Part shown: one piece after another, positions 1 through 11,669 of the stretch
How positions within the stretch are numbered: the stretch's first letter is position 1
Layout: the number at the start of each line of letters is the position of its first letter
NCBI GenBank assembly: GCA_050084515.1
Contig: CM114274.1
Span: forward strand, 42,594,001 to 42,658,000
DNA length: 64,000 bases
Reading direction: 5' to 3'
Source: Blasia pusilla
Taxonomy: Eukaryota > Marchantiophyta > Marchantiopsida > Blasiales
Made by a program: the position numbers and the translations under genes
Notes under the pieces: model-generated
What the model saw: the letters and a program-made list of their open reading frames with translations, nothing else
Database searches by the model: none
What the model was told of the DNA's origin: nothing

Positions 1-493
1 ACGTCTCAACAAGAGGTTCCAGTCGCTCTGCATAGTAGACGCGACTCTTCTGCTGCCATTCTGCGAAACCTTCAACCACACACTGGAAAGCTCCACCCTA
101 GAGGCAAGTAACCAGAGGAAAACACTCCTAATCTCTCCATGTTCCTGGGCTATGTCGGGCCGTCACCGCAACTCTGAACTCCGAAGCACGAGAGGAAGTT
201 CCCTCACATACCTCTGCGAGAAGGCGCTTGTGATCGTGCCTGGGGAAGATGTACTTCCTAGAGGAACCAAACTCCGGAGACGACATGCGCATGCCTTCAC
301 CGAAATTGCCGACCTTGACAGTGCCCCGGAGAACAACAATGGTGACGAAGCCGCACAGCAGCGTGAGTTTGAGAGTGTTGAAAGCCCTGGAAGAGTGGCG
401 CCCTCTGAAGGCAGCCAACGCCGTCATCGGATGCGACAGACTGAGCAAGCCCATGGCTGCCGACTTGAAAACTTCCCTCATGTTGAAACTCAT
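1..493 (-). CDS. 5' end of a putative type II membrane protein gene (partial, runs off left edge)
   Basis: Two exons can be read. Exon 1 runs from an ATG at 493 down to 212 (94 codons) and ends at a strong donor, GCAGAG followed by gtatgtg. An acceptor (tttccag) lets exon 2 start at 82 and stay open to base 1 in the same phase. The N-terminus is basic, then one hydrophobic segment at about residues 42-60 (LKLTLLCGFVTIVVLRGTV), then a polar stem with no second membrane segment so far. This is the layout of a type II signal-anchor protein such as many plant Golgi enzymes; that role is inference, and I do not recognise the family. A GTG-initiated extension upstream was not used because a plant nuclear gene should start at ATG. 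The catalytic part, if any, lies outside the window. Confidence 0.5.
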
Positions 494-2140
494 CTGCGAA
501 CCACGACTCTCTTCCACACTGACCCTACGAGGTTTTCCTCTCCAACAATCCAGTCGCGCGAGACGCAGCTGCTCGTAGACAATCCCCTCACGCTCTCACG
601 AGCAAACAACACTTCTCCCACAAGCTCCCCGCGGGATAACGCCGGAGCAGCGACGTACTTTCCAATGCCTCTCGCACACTTCGACACTGAGCTGATCCCT
701 TCTACCTCCACAGCTGGGAAAGTGGCCTACATATCGTCATCCTTGCGCCAAGCTTCGCACGCAGCTGCACATCGACGTCTAGGGCTGCCTCCGGACTAGA
801 CGAAGGTGACCTCCGACCTCGTGAACATCACGATCAATCGACGATCTCGTGCGACCCAGCGAACATAGGTCCCCTATCCTGCTTCGCTGGATGTCGGACG
901 GGCGGGCGTGGGGCAGATTCCTCTCGTGAGCGGAGCTGGTAACTGAGCGCGCAGCGAATGTGGAGCTCGCGACACAGAGAGAGAGAGAATGAGTGAGTGA
1001 GTGAGAGTGAGAGAAGCTTTCGTAACACTCCAAACGCTGAATGAAAGAATCGATCGATCGAAAGAACGACCTGGAATTCGCAGACGTGACGTGATAGAAG
1101 GAGTGACGAGTGGAAAATGCTAAAACGGACTAATTGATGAGACAAAGAGGAGTGGGTCGGTGAGCGTGTCAGTCTGTCAGCATCCCACTCCCTCCCTCCC
1201 GCAACGCACACTCCACAATGCGAAACGAAACTACGCACTGCCACAACATCTCGCAGTCACTGATGTATTCGTTGTTTGCAGGTGAATACATACGTCCCTG
1301 AAGCACAACAGAGTACGGTGAAGAGTATGGGCTCAGGAACCGAATTGGGAAGACACGGACGGATGGACGCATCGCGGCAGGAAAGCCGGCACTCCCACTG
1401 ACTACTGCACTGCATTGCCCGGAGCTGGCATACGTCGACCTATGGCAGTCAGTGATCAGCTAACTGCTATTATTATTCATTGCGCGTTCTGTTCACTCGC
1501 TACGGACCACGGTAGCTCTCCCGAAAACTCGCCACCGCATGGATCGAATGGGGCCTAATCAATGCGCCTCGGACGAGCGAGCTCGAACAAAGCAGCTTCC
1601 CGAATCCCGTGCAGTTCCTCTGGTGGCAGTGGTACAGTCCCGCCGTAGGGCCGAGCTACGTACACACAGTTTTGACAGAATTGACATGGCGGTAAAGGAA
1701 GGAAGCACTCGTAGCTCGGATGGCTTGAACCGCATTCGGTTCTGGCGGTGAGCTAGGCAGGGTTTAGGTTGCACTTGAGAGAAGGTTTACCGACTCCTCG
1801 GGGATTTTTAGGGAGTTGGACCATTTGTTTAAGCAACGTTCTTTCTTTCAAGACCCGTAGAGGGTTTTTGTAGTTTAGGATAAATTATTCTTTGTTATTT
1901 TCAAATGCCAGTTTTTTTGGAAAGTCTATTTTGAGACCATTTTTAAAGGTCTTGTATGGGATGAAGGACCGTATTTCCATGAAGGGTTGGCTAGCGGGTG
2001 GGAGTGGGAGCTGATTACCACATGTTTTCCTCGCGTTTATTCATGCTCGCATTTTCTAATTTGAGGTTGAGTTAGTTAACCATGATCCTCATGTGAAATT
2101 AATTGCCTTGGAATAAGAATAAAGTTCTTATTGTCTCCTT
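494..2140. other. Upstream region of the left-edge gene; no coding gene supported
   Basis: About 1.6 kb between the first gene and the first repeat. It holds GC-richer sequence near the gene (likely 5' leader and promoter), a GA-rich microsatellite near 975-1015, and several short open frames on both strands that overlap each other and have no recognisable domain. Frames of up to 215 codons on the plus strand at 152-799 overlap exon 1 and its leader and look like chance openness in GC-rich sequence. Confidence 0.4.
975..1015. repeat. GA-rich microsatellite (GAGA / GTGA units)
   Basis: A run of GA dinucleotides followed by GAGT and GTGA tetranucleotides. It lies about 0.5 kb upstream of the left-edge gene, a common place for GA/CT tracts in plant promoters and leaders. 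Confidence 0.8.
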
Positions 2141-2147
2141 GCTAGTG

Positions 2148-2222
2148 TCTAATAGATTGTAGCACAATGGGTAACCACACCCCCCTACGAAACGACTGTT
2201 CGTATGTTCGAATCGGCCCTCA
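2148..2222 (+). repeat. tRNA-derived SINE head with A and B boxes
   Basis: TAGCACAATGGG at 2160-2171 resembles the RNA polymerase III A box, and TGTTCGAATCG at 2205-2215 resembles the B box; the spacing of about 33 bases is right for a tRNA-derived promoter. The stretch does not fold into an intact tRNA by eye (acceptor stem and anticodon arm are poor), so a SINE head fits better than a tRNA gene. The 3' end of the SINE body is not clear. Confidence 0.45.
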
Positions 2223-2927
2223 GTTTTTCCTTAGTGTCACTCGCTTAACTCAACTCTCACCTTTTGCCTAATTGTCATCACTTAATCCGAGGATGAATAG
2301 GCGCGAGGCTTATTTTCACATCAGAATGCGGTTTTGTTTGGGCCTTCCCCAACTGTACATATCAATTAGGAGCATGAATTCTTTCTATGTGCATTTTATG
2401 TATTGTTCAGTCGAGGGTGAGAGGACTGCCACTTACAATGCAAATGCAGAGTGGGATATCATGCTTATGTATTGCTTGGGAAGGCGGCTTCCACATGCAC
2501 AAAAGGTAGCACTACTCCATGCGTGATTCCCTCATTCAAGTTTGATTTTTATGTGGTATGGGAGGTTGAGATCGTGGTGGTCAATGTCGTAATTACGTAT
2601 TTTATGCCTAAGTTTGTTCGGATACATATGGTGGCACAAGGAAGATTATTGCAAGGAGCGGCGGCAAAGAAGAAGATTCAAGTCTATGATCATATTCACC
2701 AAGTACATCGATTTGTCCCACTAGCCATGAGATGTATGAACTTACGAAAGAGAAATTTAACATTTTTCGTATTGATTGTGCTCATCTTTTCCACTCAATC
2801 AAGATCAAATCAAGACTCTTGAGACGGGCTAAAATCATGCAAAAGTGGACTCAAATTATAAAAGACATTTTATTTTTCGAGTATAACTAATATTCTTTAT
2901 GTTAAATATGAGCTTAGTTTTTACTCA
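2223..2927. other. AT-rich intergenic sequence
   Basis: Possible SINE body followed by AT-rich DNA. Short open frames (up to 123 codons, 2451-2822 plus) have no recognisable domain and no support as genes. Confidence 0.4.
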
Positions 2928-3091
2928 TCTATATTATTATGGGAAAATGTATTCTTGATTTGGAAACACCTCTACGTTCTGGAGAATTCACATATTACGA
3001 GAAAAAATTTTTTCGAATATATACGCAACATTATTAATCTCTTCTAAACACTTTTATTAAACATGTTTAAACACTTTTATTTCCTGACTAG
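2928..3091 (+). mobile_element. Helitron-like non-autonomous element (weak 3' end)
   Basis: Starts with TCTATATTATTATGGGA directly after an A, the same 5' terminus as other Helitron-like pieces in this window (15984-16177, 22454, and with AAAAGGGG at 12521). CTAG followed by T at 3088-3091 could be the 3' end, but no clear hairpin lies just before it. The body resembles the sequence after 24066. The 5' family match is better supported than the 3' boundary. Confidence 0.35.
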
Positions 3092-3657
3092 TTTATTTGT
3101 GTGTCCGCGTTCTTGATTAGTACCTCTCTTCGTATTCCCTATGGGTTCCTCGTTTGCTTTTATGGAGGACTATCTCCCTACTCCATGACCCCTGCTACAA
3201 CTACTCGGACTTTACTTTTCTTTTCTTTTCTTCCTCTAGGACTCCTCTATATCGCCCTGCCAGCCAGCCAGCCAGCCAGTTTGGAACCCTCCGCCAGACG
3301 TGCGGGAAGTTCGCTTACAACGACGATCGGCTGCTTTGGACGGCGCACCTCTTATCCGTTGGAGTGCGGTGTGTATTCGCGGAAGCAGGACTGAAACCAT
3401 GGGACAATCCGTGGGTCGCACTGCTACAGCAGCAGCAGCAGGAGCAGCGCAGCAACAGCCTGGGGAGGTCCGTCCCTCCCCTCGTAAGAAAGGAAGAATG
3501 AATGAAACCTGACCGCGAATTATCCAGCCTTTACTGCATGTGGCACTTCTGACTTTTTGTTGACTACAGTTCCGGCCGTGGCGTTGCCAACTCTGGCGAT
3601 TGTTCGTTGTTGATCATTGAGGCAGGGAAGGAGGGAAGCATCTGGCAGCGATGGTTT

Positions 3658-3681
3658 GTTCGTTCGTTCGTTCGTTCGTTC
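3658..3681. repeat. (GTTC)n microsatellite
   Basis: About six perfect GTTC units. No function inferred. Confidence 0.9.
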
Positions 3682-3687
3682 ACCGTG

Positions 3688-3780
3688 GAAACAGAGAGGT
3701 ATTCGCTTAAGCGGCCCCCAATCGATCTTTTGTGCTTAGGGCAGCCCCCCTCCAACTATTTTCACTTAAGAGGCCCCTAC
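3688..3780 (+). repeat. Short interspersed repeat with CGCTTAAG / CACTTAAG cores
   Basis: This roughly 90-base unit recurs inverted at 12153-12243. It starts with GAGGTATTCGCTTAAGCGGC and ends with TTTTCACTTAAGAGGCCCC, so each copy carries two related NTTAAGNGGCCCC cores. Partial copies occur at 10566-10581 and 11741-11770. It has no coding potential. I do not recognise the family; a short non-autonomous element is a guess. Confidence 0.6.
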
Positions 3781-3989
3781 TACGTGCCACGTCGGATTTG
3801 CAGCCGGTCACACCTCAGGTTCTTGTATGAAAATATTGTCATGTTCTTGTATGTGAGTATTTTCCTGTTGACAGCAAGTTACTCACATTCATGTGCCTGA
3901 GATATTATCTGGTGTTACGACTTGACGATTAGTCTTGATTATTCCCTGGCACTGTTCATTGTAGTATTGGTGAGGGTGGAGGCCTCCAA

Positions 3990-6900
3990 ATGGATGGTCG
4001 TGAGTTGTCCAGAGAGAATGATGTGCTTGTCCTAGATGCTCCTGATTTGAGTAAGCAGCATTATCCTGTGGATGAATTTGACCTAATCAGCGGTGACCTA
4101 GTCCAAGAAAAGAAGTGTGGTGTGTATCGGTCCTCTCCGTTATCAGCAGACAACAAAGCTGCGTTTGACTTATGGAGAGCCTCCGCGTTAAAGAACGAGC
4201 CTAATCTGCAGGGTTTCACGTTGGAAGAAGGTAAAATTCAAGTATGTGTTTGTCTGAATGTCGACTACGGCTAAATGTTGGTGTTTAAAAGATTTCATAT
4301 ATCGCCATTCTCTGCACTTTCCAACGTTATGGCTGACTTCTTTGCTTGTCTCAAATGTTATTCAGTCCAGAGGCAAGCTGCTCGCATTCGATTGAATGAA
4401 GTCTTCATGAACTTTGACGAGTTCGAGTTTGCTCTCGACTGTTGGTGCTCGTTGAATTCCAGAGCGAAGCACTGTGCACGGACAAAGAAATGGTATAGAT
4501 TGCGGACGTGTAGATATGGCGCGAAGATACGAGGAAAAGGATTTCCTGAATACTAACCGTCAACGTCGCCTACCAAGTGCGAATATCCTGATGAGGCGTA
4601 TAAGGATGTGATGGATGCGGATATCACCTTGCAACCTGAGCTGGCGGATAATTCTTTGCATCACTCTTCGGTGGCTAAAATATTCGAGAGAAGTCAGCAG
4701 CGGAAAATGCCTTGGGGCGGCCAAGCTGGCTGCAACCTCCTCCGAGAAAACTCAGGAAGCGGCTAATTTCGATTGGGGCACCCAAGTTGCGGCTAATTTA
4801 CCCCAAAGAACTGAAGAAGATGTTGCTAAATGCTTGGGGGAGACAGAAGTGGCGGCTAAATTCAATGCGGTCAAGACCAATTTGGGTAGTGCATTGGTTG
4901 GGAACTTACATGTGGAATCCATCGTCCTCACTTCTAATTTGATTCTTGGAAGTGAGAGAGTTGTTAGGCACATGAAGGATACCCGTGCGGTGGTAGAATC
5001 AAATGTAGGTATTTCAGTGCATGACTCAGAGGGATCTAAGCACAATCCTCAGCCTCTTGCGCCTAAACTTTCCAATGATAAAGAGAGGGCGAAGAGTTTT
5101 CGGTCTCAAACCATGGATATCCCAGATGTCCCAGGAGTAAGTTAGGTGCTTCGAGATCCTAGAATCCCCACACGATCTGAAGGAATAAATGCACCATGGC
5201 GTCCACAACACAATAGAAGGCCCCACCAACGAGATTCAAAAATTCTTTCAGTGAACCTGCGGTTCACTCCGAAGAAATTTTGCAGAAGGGTAGAAAGCGT
5301 AGACACAGGAGCAGTGAAGTGGAAGCCAACCAGATAACAACTGCAGCCAGAGATGGAAAATGTGGAGAATTTGCTAGGTACATTTGTACCCCAAAGGAGA
5401 AGGACGAACGATGTGATTGGAGAGTGCGTTGCCAACGACACAAACGCTCTGATTCTTGCGAGATAACTGTTTGTAGGTTAAAGCACACATGCCCTAGTTA
5501 CATTCATACATGGAGGGGGCCTACTCATAAGGCAAAATGGCTGGCAAAAATATTAGCAGACAAGGTCGTGAACCAACCAAACATTCCTGTGGGCAGGTTA
5601 GTGAAGGTGATGTCCCAGACTTACAAGAAACGAACTTCTTACTATCCTGGATGGAGATGTAAAGAGATATGTCGGGATTGGATGAATGGAGGAGAACGAG
5701 CAGGGTTTCATATGATACCAGGGTTTATTGACGCCGTGAAGGAATCTGACCCATTAGCAACAGCTACCTGGGATGTTTGGGGGCCAGAATTTGGTATCTT
5801 TTAGGAGATTGTTCATCTCACCATCATCCATGAAATTCATTCTCCCTTTTGCTCAAAAGGTAGTTGGGTTAGATGCTTGTCATTCAAAAAACAAGAAATA
5901 CCCCATGCAGATATTTATCGCCTCTATTTTGGATGGAAATGCCAACACCATCATATTGGCATATGGCATTGGTCCTCGTGAGAGTAATGAGGAGTGGGAG
6001 TGGTTTTGCACCCATTTAAGGCAGGCAATACCAGATCTCGACAATCCTAAAGTTGTTTTTGTCTCAGATAGGCAGAAAGGATTACTCCATGCTGTCCAAA
6101 CAGTATCCCCCCGCAATATGCACAGCATGTGTGCCCAACATTTGCGAGAGAATGTGAAGACGCGGTATGGTAAATTGGCCGAGGAATATTTCATAGCATG
6201 TTTGTATGCTCGGACAAAGGCAAGGTAAAGTACGTCTGTCCAACCATGTCAAATTTCCCTGGTCGTTTAGTCATACCTTCTCTTTTGTACATCGTTGTTT
6301 ATCGGCTGCTATTTTACTACGTCTATTATCCGCCAAAGAATGTCGCTTATGGACTTGAACTAAGATGCAATCTTCTTCTTGGCGGCTAATCTGAGATATT
6401 TGGCGCTTGTGGTTTATGTGGTTGCGGCTATTAGTAGATTCTTGCTAACTCACAGTTGGCGGCTATTTTCTGTTTTCTTGCTGCTAATGATAGTATCATT
6501 GCGCTTAATTTGTTAGCTCCATTGCAATTCTTTGATGAGTGGGTTTATTTTCATATGGGTCCAGGTATGATATGTGGATTAACGAGCTAGCAAGGCATCA
6601 TGTCTAGAGAGTTGCAGATGCGGCCTCTTACATTAGAGACCTAGAAGCGGAGAAGTTTGCAAGGTGTGCCTTTCCATTGCCACGATTTGGCAAAGTTAGT
6701 TCCAACCTAGTGGAGGTCATCAATTCTTCCATAAAGCCTATCAGAGATGGCCCTCCGCTTGCAATTGCACGCGGTATATGGAATTACATGATGAATTCCT
6801 ACGTTGAGCGGAAATTAGAAGCTTACCATCCAGAGAAGTACGCATCATCCCTTACAAGTTATGCTCTACTGAGATACCGCCAAAATGAGGCTACTTGTCA

Positions 6901-7858
6901 AGGATTTGATGTCATTGCTTCTGATGATGTCAATGCACTTGTCACCTCAACAAGTACCGGGCAAGAATTCCATGTTCGGCTATCTCCTGAATGCACATGT
7001 TCTTGCTTGGAATTCCAAGATACTCGTTGGCCTTGTACGCATGTCATGGCTTGGGACTTGCTAACAGGTATGGACTCCGAAAAATTGTTTGATCCCATCT
7101 GGACAAATGATTACATCCGTCATATTTATAGTACAAGTATCCCGGTGGTTAAGAGTGATGAGCTAATACCACGTTGGGAGTGTCGACCTCCACCTCCTGC
7201 GGTTAGGCGTGGAAGGCATCGCATTGTACGTATCCCTAGTAGGAGACGTGGACAGGAGGTACGCCAAGAGGAAATCCCATATCCTATTGATGACGATACC
7301 ATCATAGAAGCACTACCCTTGGATGAAGGGGAGAGGATCGTCCCTGTCCAAACATCAAAGGGTCGGAAGTATGTGCAGATTGGTGGTCGTCGATGTAGCC
7401 ATTGTAAAGAAGAAGGCCACAATAGGAAAACGTGTGAGGTTCTCAAGGTAGACGTGTTGGCCGGTCGTGCAAGTGGTACTCAAGATAGGAGCCGCAGAGG
7501 AAGAACACAAGTGGCGGCTAATTTTCTTGATATGCCGAGTACTACTTATGAAAATTCTGAAGCAGAGATAACACATGATGTACTACAATTTCCTGCTGTA
7601 GGTAATGCTGGAGATGATCGAGAGAGGACAGTAGAAGCAATCTCTACCCGCCGAACAAGAGGAAACTCAACACTCTCTGTGAAGTTAGAGGAAGAAGGCT
7701 CTGATGAAGAAGAGGGATGCCCTAAACACCCAACTTTAGACATGAATTGGTGCGTTAGCACTGATGGTGAATGGAACCTTGAAGAAGAGGCATTTTATAT
7801 CAGCTTGGCGGAAGAAGCTGCCAAAGAATGCCATGTTTCCATAAGAGATGTATCTTGA
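3990..7858 (+). pseudogene. Mutator-like (MULE) transposase gene, degenerate
   Basis: Pieces of a MULE transposase lie in order on the plus strand. An ATG-initiated N-terminal part is at 3990-4274. A spacer rich in Ala-Ala-Asn repeats is at 4615-5145. A basic Cys/His DNA-binding region is at 5280-5800 (CDWRVRC ... KHTCP). The transposase core is at 5800-6228 (GLDACH and SDRQKGL carry two of the acidic catalytic residues), and 6677-7858 carries a SWIM finger (CTCSCLEF ... CTHVMA) and a CCHC knuckle (CSHCKEEGHNRKTC). An intron at about 6229-6563 has GT/AG borders. Damage: one extra base near 5803 breaks the frame between the DNA-binding region and the core, and an in-frame TAG lies at 6605-6607 where Gln is expected. 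Domesticated FAR1/FHY3-type genes share this architecture, but these breaks argue for a dead transposon. No terminal inverted repeats were found. Confidence 0.8.
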
Positions 7859-8480
7859 TATCACCAATAAAAAAATGTCTCGAGAAGTATGCTCGACATT
7901 TTGATTTTGTAAGATTGATTTCCACGACCACATTGTCTTTGCTGGGGCTTTGCTTCGAATGGAGAAAGCTGAATGAATTCTCGCATTTATTTGCAGTCCA
8001 AACAAATATTGTGCCTATGTTTAATGTCCATGTAGTATGTCTGCGGCTCCTTCTCTGCCCCTTGCACATGTTTAAATCTGACTAATCTAGATGAATAATA
8101 CTCGCTTGCAAAGAAAATGTAAGATCCTTATTGCCGCACTGCGGCTATTGGCCACACTCGCGCCTATTGACCAGACCAATTTCGTCACCCCGGCTACTTG
8201 TAGTTTAGTTCCAGCTATTACTTGCGGCTATTGCCCAAAATTGCGCCTATTGACCTGCCCTTGCGGCTATTTGTCCGAAGGTTGCGGCTATTGACTGACC
8301 CTTGCGGCTCTTGGCTGATTATGTGCGCTTATTGACCTGAGGTTTGCGGCTATTGATCTGACCCTCGCGCGTAGTGAAGTAACTTCTCCTGGTACTTAGA
8401 GTAGTAGTCTCGAGGACCAATGTTGTCGAAACTCCCTAGTTCCTCGATCATCCGCATACTTCCTAAGGCTGCGGCTAAGT
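4755..8480 (+). repeat. Dispersed GCGGCTAW motif cluster across the MULE locus
   Basis: The 7-8-mer GCGGCTA(A/T) occurs at least 13 times, always on the plus strand, for example near 4760, 4790, 4852, 6381, 6423, 6460, 7511, 8142, 8224, 8260, 8284, 8346 and 8470. Copies lie in coding parts (read as Ala-Ala-Asn/Lys, as in QVAANL and EVAAKF), in the intron, and downstream. I saw only isolated look-alikes elsewhere in the window. Confidence 0.6.
8139..8372 (+). repeat. Degenerate minisatellite, unit around GCGGCTATTGACC
   Basis: About ten imperfect units of 17-30 bases alternate GCGGCTATTG and GCGCCTATTGACC. This is the densest part of the motif cluster that begins inside the transposase gene and lies just downstream of its stop codon. 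Confidence 0.65.
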
Positions 8481-8755
8481 TCCTCATGGATACTGCTCCT
8501 CATACTTATGTTTGTTGAAATATATGTACATGTTTCAGGCGAAATCACATAAATTTTAATATGGAAACAAACTACAAGTGCCCTCCTACCAATTTCTTGG
8601 TGCCTTATTTAGGGTTAGATTTTTTATGAGGGGTCGGATGGAGTTTCTCCGTTTCTTAAAAAAATCATATAGGGTCATGTTATCTTAGAGATAAATTTTC
8701 CCGAGACAGCCAAGGAAAGATTATTTTTAAGGTGTGCGACAAGCACTCCTTTCGG

Positions 8756-9010
8756 CTAATTCTGAAGCCGACCAATAATTGGAGCTCCGATAATTGCAAT
8801 GAACTCCTCACCTATTAGGCGCAGGAAGCGGCTGCGACTAATAGCTGATACCTGAAAGTTCACCCTGAACCTAGTCCCGTATATATCTTTCATCCCTTTA
8901 GCCACAAATATTCTTTCTAAGAAAATTACTGCCTTTTCTTTCAATTCAGGGGTACCTACTGTAAGTATGTCTTATATGGGACAAATTGCATCAGAACTGT
9001 GTAATAACTT
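8756..9010 (-). pseudogene. Duplicated armadillo-repeat gene fragment
   Basis: About 130 bases at 8880-9010 nearly repeat 10265-10397. Both encode the same stretch (KEKAVIFLERxFVAK) on the minus strand. This copy continues past the point where the other diverges and ends at a stop at 8756. It is a fragment with no start. It is likely a partial duplication of the same ancestral ARM gene. Confidence 0.55.
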
Positions 9011-10224
9011 GTGGATCAGGAGGTGGACAGGCCGCCGATGATTCCGAAAGTCGTTGGGGACTTCCATGTGAGAGGTTTGACAGGGATGAACATGAGGATT
9101 CTCAGTCCTCAGTCACCCACATCTAGCTCACAGGGCGGACACGATTCTGTCGAGGTTATGAGCTTTAGGAAGCGCCCGAGGAAGGGCATTCCCTTCCGCG
9201 CTCCGATGCAGTGATAGGTGATAGCGCTCGAGATAGTTACTCAGCGGAAGGACAGGGTAAGCGAGCCTCCATCCACGCGATCAAAGCCAGTACAAATGAG
9301 TCCTTCCGCTTCATAGAATGTATTAGACCCGATTCACCTGGTATTCTGCTTCAGGTAAAGATCTCTTCAGGGAAAGGTGGTCCGAATTTGACCACCTCGA
9401 GAAAGTGGGGGCATCGTCATCTCCTGAAGATCGTGCCCCGAGGATGTATTCAGGAAGTTTTGCACTACCAAGGGTTGGCTAGGCTACTCGCAAGGATTCC
9501 TCGTCTTCCGCTCACGGAATCACGGGGAAGGAGGGGAAGCATTAACAATGACCACCACCATATGACCATCGAGGCTTAGACTGTATAGACGAAGACAAAG
9601 CGGTTCTTTCTCTTTCCGCACTCTCAGCGCTGGAGGGAAATGTACCTGTAGAGTGTGTATGGGGCCATTATAGTTGAACTTTGCAGTTAAGTATTTAAAA
9701 AGCCTCCACGTTATTTACAGATTCTTTGAAGGCCAGAGATAATTATTAACTATTGCCCAGAGGACAGAGGTGAACTCTAACTTTTAAATCTCTTCATCCC
9801 TCGCACAGAGTAGGTCACAGTCACGTTTAGCCAGAGATTAAGACATCTGTGGAGTTGCTCTGATCGGAAATCGACGGCATTTCCACGACGTCATGAAGCG
9901 CAAGGGGATGTACTTAACTAGTCTACGAATCGGCAGTCTCTGCTTGATAGAAATCTAGAGATACTATCTGAGAATCGTGGCATCTTGAATCGATCTCTTT
10001 CTCGAATCTCACGCAGGAAATCATCCGTAGACTTGACAATCACACATTCTCGGGAGAGGGCATGTGCACACAGTGACCCGTCAATGAATTTCTTCAATGG
10101 ACATGATTCTTGTACATATGTGCACGGACGGGGTTTGTCCTCAAACACGACAAGATGTCGTTCCGTAGGAACAATACAGAGAAACTTCTCTTCTCGATCT
10201 AGAGAAAAGACGAAATGCTACCAA
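9011..10224. other. Unassigned sequence between ARM fragments
   Basis: Open frames of 60-122 codons occur on both strands (plus 9011-9214 and 9211-9579, minus 9918-10148). They lack recognisable domains, and none connects convincingly to the ARM pieces on either side. Confidence 0.35.
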
Positions 10225-10560
10225 TCAAACGGCCAAATTGAAAGATGGAAGTAACGGTAGCTCTAGATGTCCTTCTTTAGCTTTAGCCACAAATAATCTT
10301 TCTAAGAAAATTACTGCCTTTTCTTTCAATTCAGGGGTACCTACTGTAAGTATGTCTAATATGGGACTAATTGCATCAGAACTGTGTAATAACTGTGCTC
10401 CAGCCTGCGGAAACTCATCCTCATTGACTAGAGTCTCAAGAGCTTTAACCGCAGCTTCGGCTGCTGCTACTCGATCTTCATTGAGCAAGGCGACCAAGCC
10501 AGCCACAACATCAGCCTCCACTATACAGAAAGTCGTCTTTACATCACACCAACCACAATG
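10225..10560 (-). pseudogene. Armadillo-repeat (U-box type) gene fragment, C-terminal repeats
   Basis: Encodes at least two armadillo-like repeats: a VKTTFCIVEADVVAGLVALL helix set, then LETLVNEDEFPQAGAQLL and SPILDILTVGTPELKEKAVI. In known plant U-box/ARM proteins (the PUB43/44 type) these stretches sit near the C-terminus. No ATG, stop or splice context makes it a complete gene. It is separated by over 1 kb of unrelated sequence from the other ARM piece upstream. The assignment to the U-box/ARM group comes from memory of the family; no U-box is visible here. Confidence 0.65.
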
Positions 10561-10599
10561 AAAGTGAGGTATTCGCTTAAGAAATACTCCTAATAACTT

Positions 10600-11640
10600 T
10601 CGATTTCAGAACCTTAATTGGCCGAGTTGGCCACTGCAATCTGATCATCCTCAGGAGCCAGGCTGCATAAATCGAATCAATTTCCTCCAATAACTGAAGT
10701 CCAGAATAAGCTATGCCTCACATTCTCCCATTTTATCCGCCTCGTCACGGACAAAGAGTGCTCTCTGCGCATGACGGTTTGGCTAAAATCCAAGTTATGC
10801 ACCTGCGATCGATGCATATATACAGTCTACTGTATATTTTAGACAAAGGCTCGTCGCCTGTGGTAGTACGAAGCATTGGCATAACGACTCTGCTCGTTTG
10901 GCGCAAATGTCCACCCAGCCCGAGGATGATAGGCGGCCTACGCGCTGAAACCCTCGATCAGGGGCTGCCAAGTGCCGTAAGAACTTGGGCAAGCGCAAGC
11001 TTCCGCCGCAGCTGCGGTCATCTGGGCGACGCTTACGCCGGCGTTGCAAATATTGGAAAACGCTCGATTGTGCTTCATGCCGTACTGAGTGAGGAATCCG
11101 CATTTGCTCTCAAATGCGCGCACCTGTTATCACACGGATGCACCAGATCACAGATTCAGTATCGAATCGCAGAGAGCTTCAACAACCCCAAGATCTCGTC
11201 GACAACGAATCAATTGGCGCTCTAACTGGCATGGTCGAGGAGCATAGGGTTTAGGACAAATCCAGTTCAGAAATAAGGAGAGAAATTAAATTCTCACAAC
11301 CAACTTGGATAACGTGCTCTTCCCAAATGCTACTTCAACACGAATTCTATGGCAACGAAGGCGAGAGCGTGGTGTAGGACAACTACTGATAATCGACGGA
11401 GATGCAACTAGGCGTAAGAGAATAGAGGAAATTTTACGATTGGTGGCAGAAGAAACGTATGGATGTTAGCGGCATGTTCTAATTCTAGAGATTCTAACAG
11501 CTTGTGAGGAAATTGCCAGCAGGAAAGACAATCAATCGCCAGCCATGCACTTTCCTTCTGTTATCTGCTCTGAAACGAAAGAATCTGCAAGCATTCACAT
11601 CGGGAAAGAATCTGCAAGCTCCTCATTTTTCCTGTGATTT
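10600..11640. other. Unassigned sequence between the two ARM pieces
   Basis: Contains a 170-codon plus-strand frame (10713-11225) and overlapping minus-strand frames. None resembles a known domain and none carries the missing ARM repeats. It may be an insertion or a decayed intron. Confidence 0.3.
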
Positions 11641-11669
11641 GTTTTGCCTCAGGGGTCGCAACAGTTGCC

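Noticed and set aside
152-799. 215-codon plus-strand open frame at the left end
   Set aside because: It overlaps exon 1, its intron and the leader of the minus-strand gene, has no domain, and is a GC-driven opening. The minus-strand reading has a membrane anchor and good splice sites.
10713-11225. 170-codon plus-strand open frame
   Set aside because: No domain, no homology recognised, low-complexity composition, and competing frames on the minus strand. It lies between pieces of a broken minus-strand gene.
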